A DNA stretch of 64,000 bases, taken from positions 29,023-93,022 of the forward strand of contig UQCV01000001.1 in NCBI GenBank assembly GCA_900539665.1, in the 5' to 3' direction. Every line of letters begins with the position of its first letter. The first letter of the stretch is position 1. The notes under the pieces were generated by a model. The model was given only the letters and a program-made list of their open reading frames with translations. It did no database searches and was not told the origin of the DNA. This stretch comes from an uncultured Succinivibrionaceae bacterium (lineage in GTDB: Bacteria; Pseudomonadota; Gammaproteobacteria; Enterobacterales; Succinivibrionaceae). Of this stretch, positions 63,915 to 64,000 are shown piece by piece. Position numbers and translations under genes: made by a program.

Positions 63915-64000
63915 ATGTCAAAAATAATTTCCATAGGTCAAGCTGCAAAACTATTAGGGGTTCATGTTCAAACCATGAGAAATTGGGAGAAGTCAGGTAA
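63915..64000 (+). CDS. N-terminus of a MerR-like helix-turn-helix protein, probably IS607-type recombinase
   Basis: Only 28 codons are in the window. They read MSKIISIGQAAKLLGVHVQ and TMRNWEKSG, a MerR-like winged helix start. The same pattern opens the serine recombinase (TnpA) of IS607-family elements, which have this domain before the resolvase domain. An ordinary MerR regulator or excisionase cannot be excluded. The window ends inside the gene. Confidence 0.55.
   Translation, partial: MSKIISIGQAAKLLGVHVQTMRNWEKSG

Overview
The window looks like chromosome of a low-GC (roughly 40%) gammaproteobacterium, most likely an anaerobic, starch-using member of the Succinivibrionaceae (Ruminobacter/Succinivibrio/Anaerobiospirillum type). 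This is inference from gene content: gammaproteobacterial gene orders (mreBCD-maf-rng-tldD, gpmI-envC next to yibN-secB-gpsA, hslR-hslO near pckA, gspC-N-nudE), a PEP carboxykinase gene with very strong codon bias, as expected for succinate-forming fermenters, and a large extracellular starch-degrading locus. No rRNA, complete tRNA, CRISPR or prophage was seen.

Layout. 1-11.2 kb: cell shape and housekeeping genes (3' part of mreB, mreC, mreD, maf, rng, a nitrilase-family amidase, tldD, a periplasmic rhodanese, darP, pmbA, glpX). 11.5-18 kb: GNAT acetyltransferase, envC and gpmI on the minus strand; yibN, secB and gpsA on the plus strand; nfuA on the minus strand. 18.3-26.5 kb: pckA, greB, a SprA-like HExxH protein with a tiny flagellar-rod-like protein, bioH, amtB with an NtrC/sigma-54 control region, hslO-hslR. 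26.7-39.1 kb: a type II secretion operon gspCDEFGHIJKLMN ending in nudE. 39.7-58.1 kb: four very large secreted proteins: a two-headed amylopullulanase, a PKD-only lipoprotein, a PKD/CBM/alpha-amylase lipoprotein and a MalS-like alpha-amylase lipoprotein of 1972 residues. 58.3-63.8 kb: argE divergent from argCBFG, with an ArgR-type double operator between them. The window ends in the first codons of a MerR-like helix-turn-helix gene, probably the recombinase of an IS607-type element.

How it works together. The secretion operon sits directly upstream of its likely cargo. The layout recalls the Klebsiella pul locus, where a type II system carries the lipoprotein pullulanase to the cell surface. 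Here the cargo set is wider: one enzyme with a cleavable signal peptide that joins alpha-1,4 and alpha-1,6 cleavage, and three Cys-Gly lipoproteins sharing an N-terminal CLDxNxxxxC domain and strings of PKD repeats that could hold catalytic or binding heads away from the outer membrane. I see no SusC/SusD-like partner. This secretion-plus-cargo block is the strongest candidate for an undescribed system in the window. Other points worth checking are the amtB control region, the arg operator, loss of expected neighbours (yhdP, argH), the gspH start/frame problem and traces of IS200/IS605/IS607-type elements.
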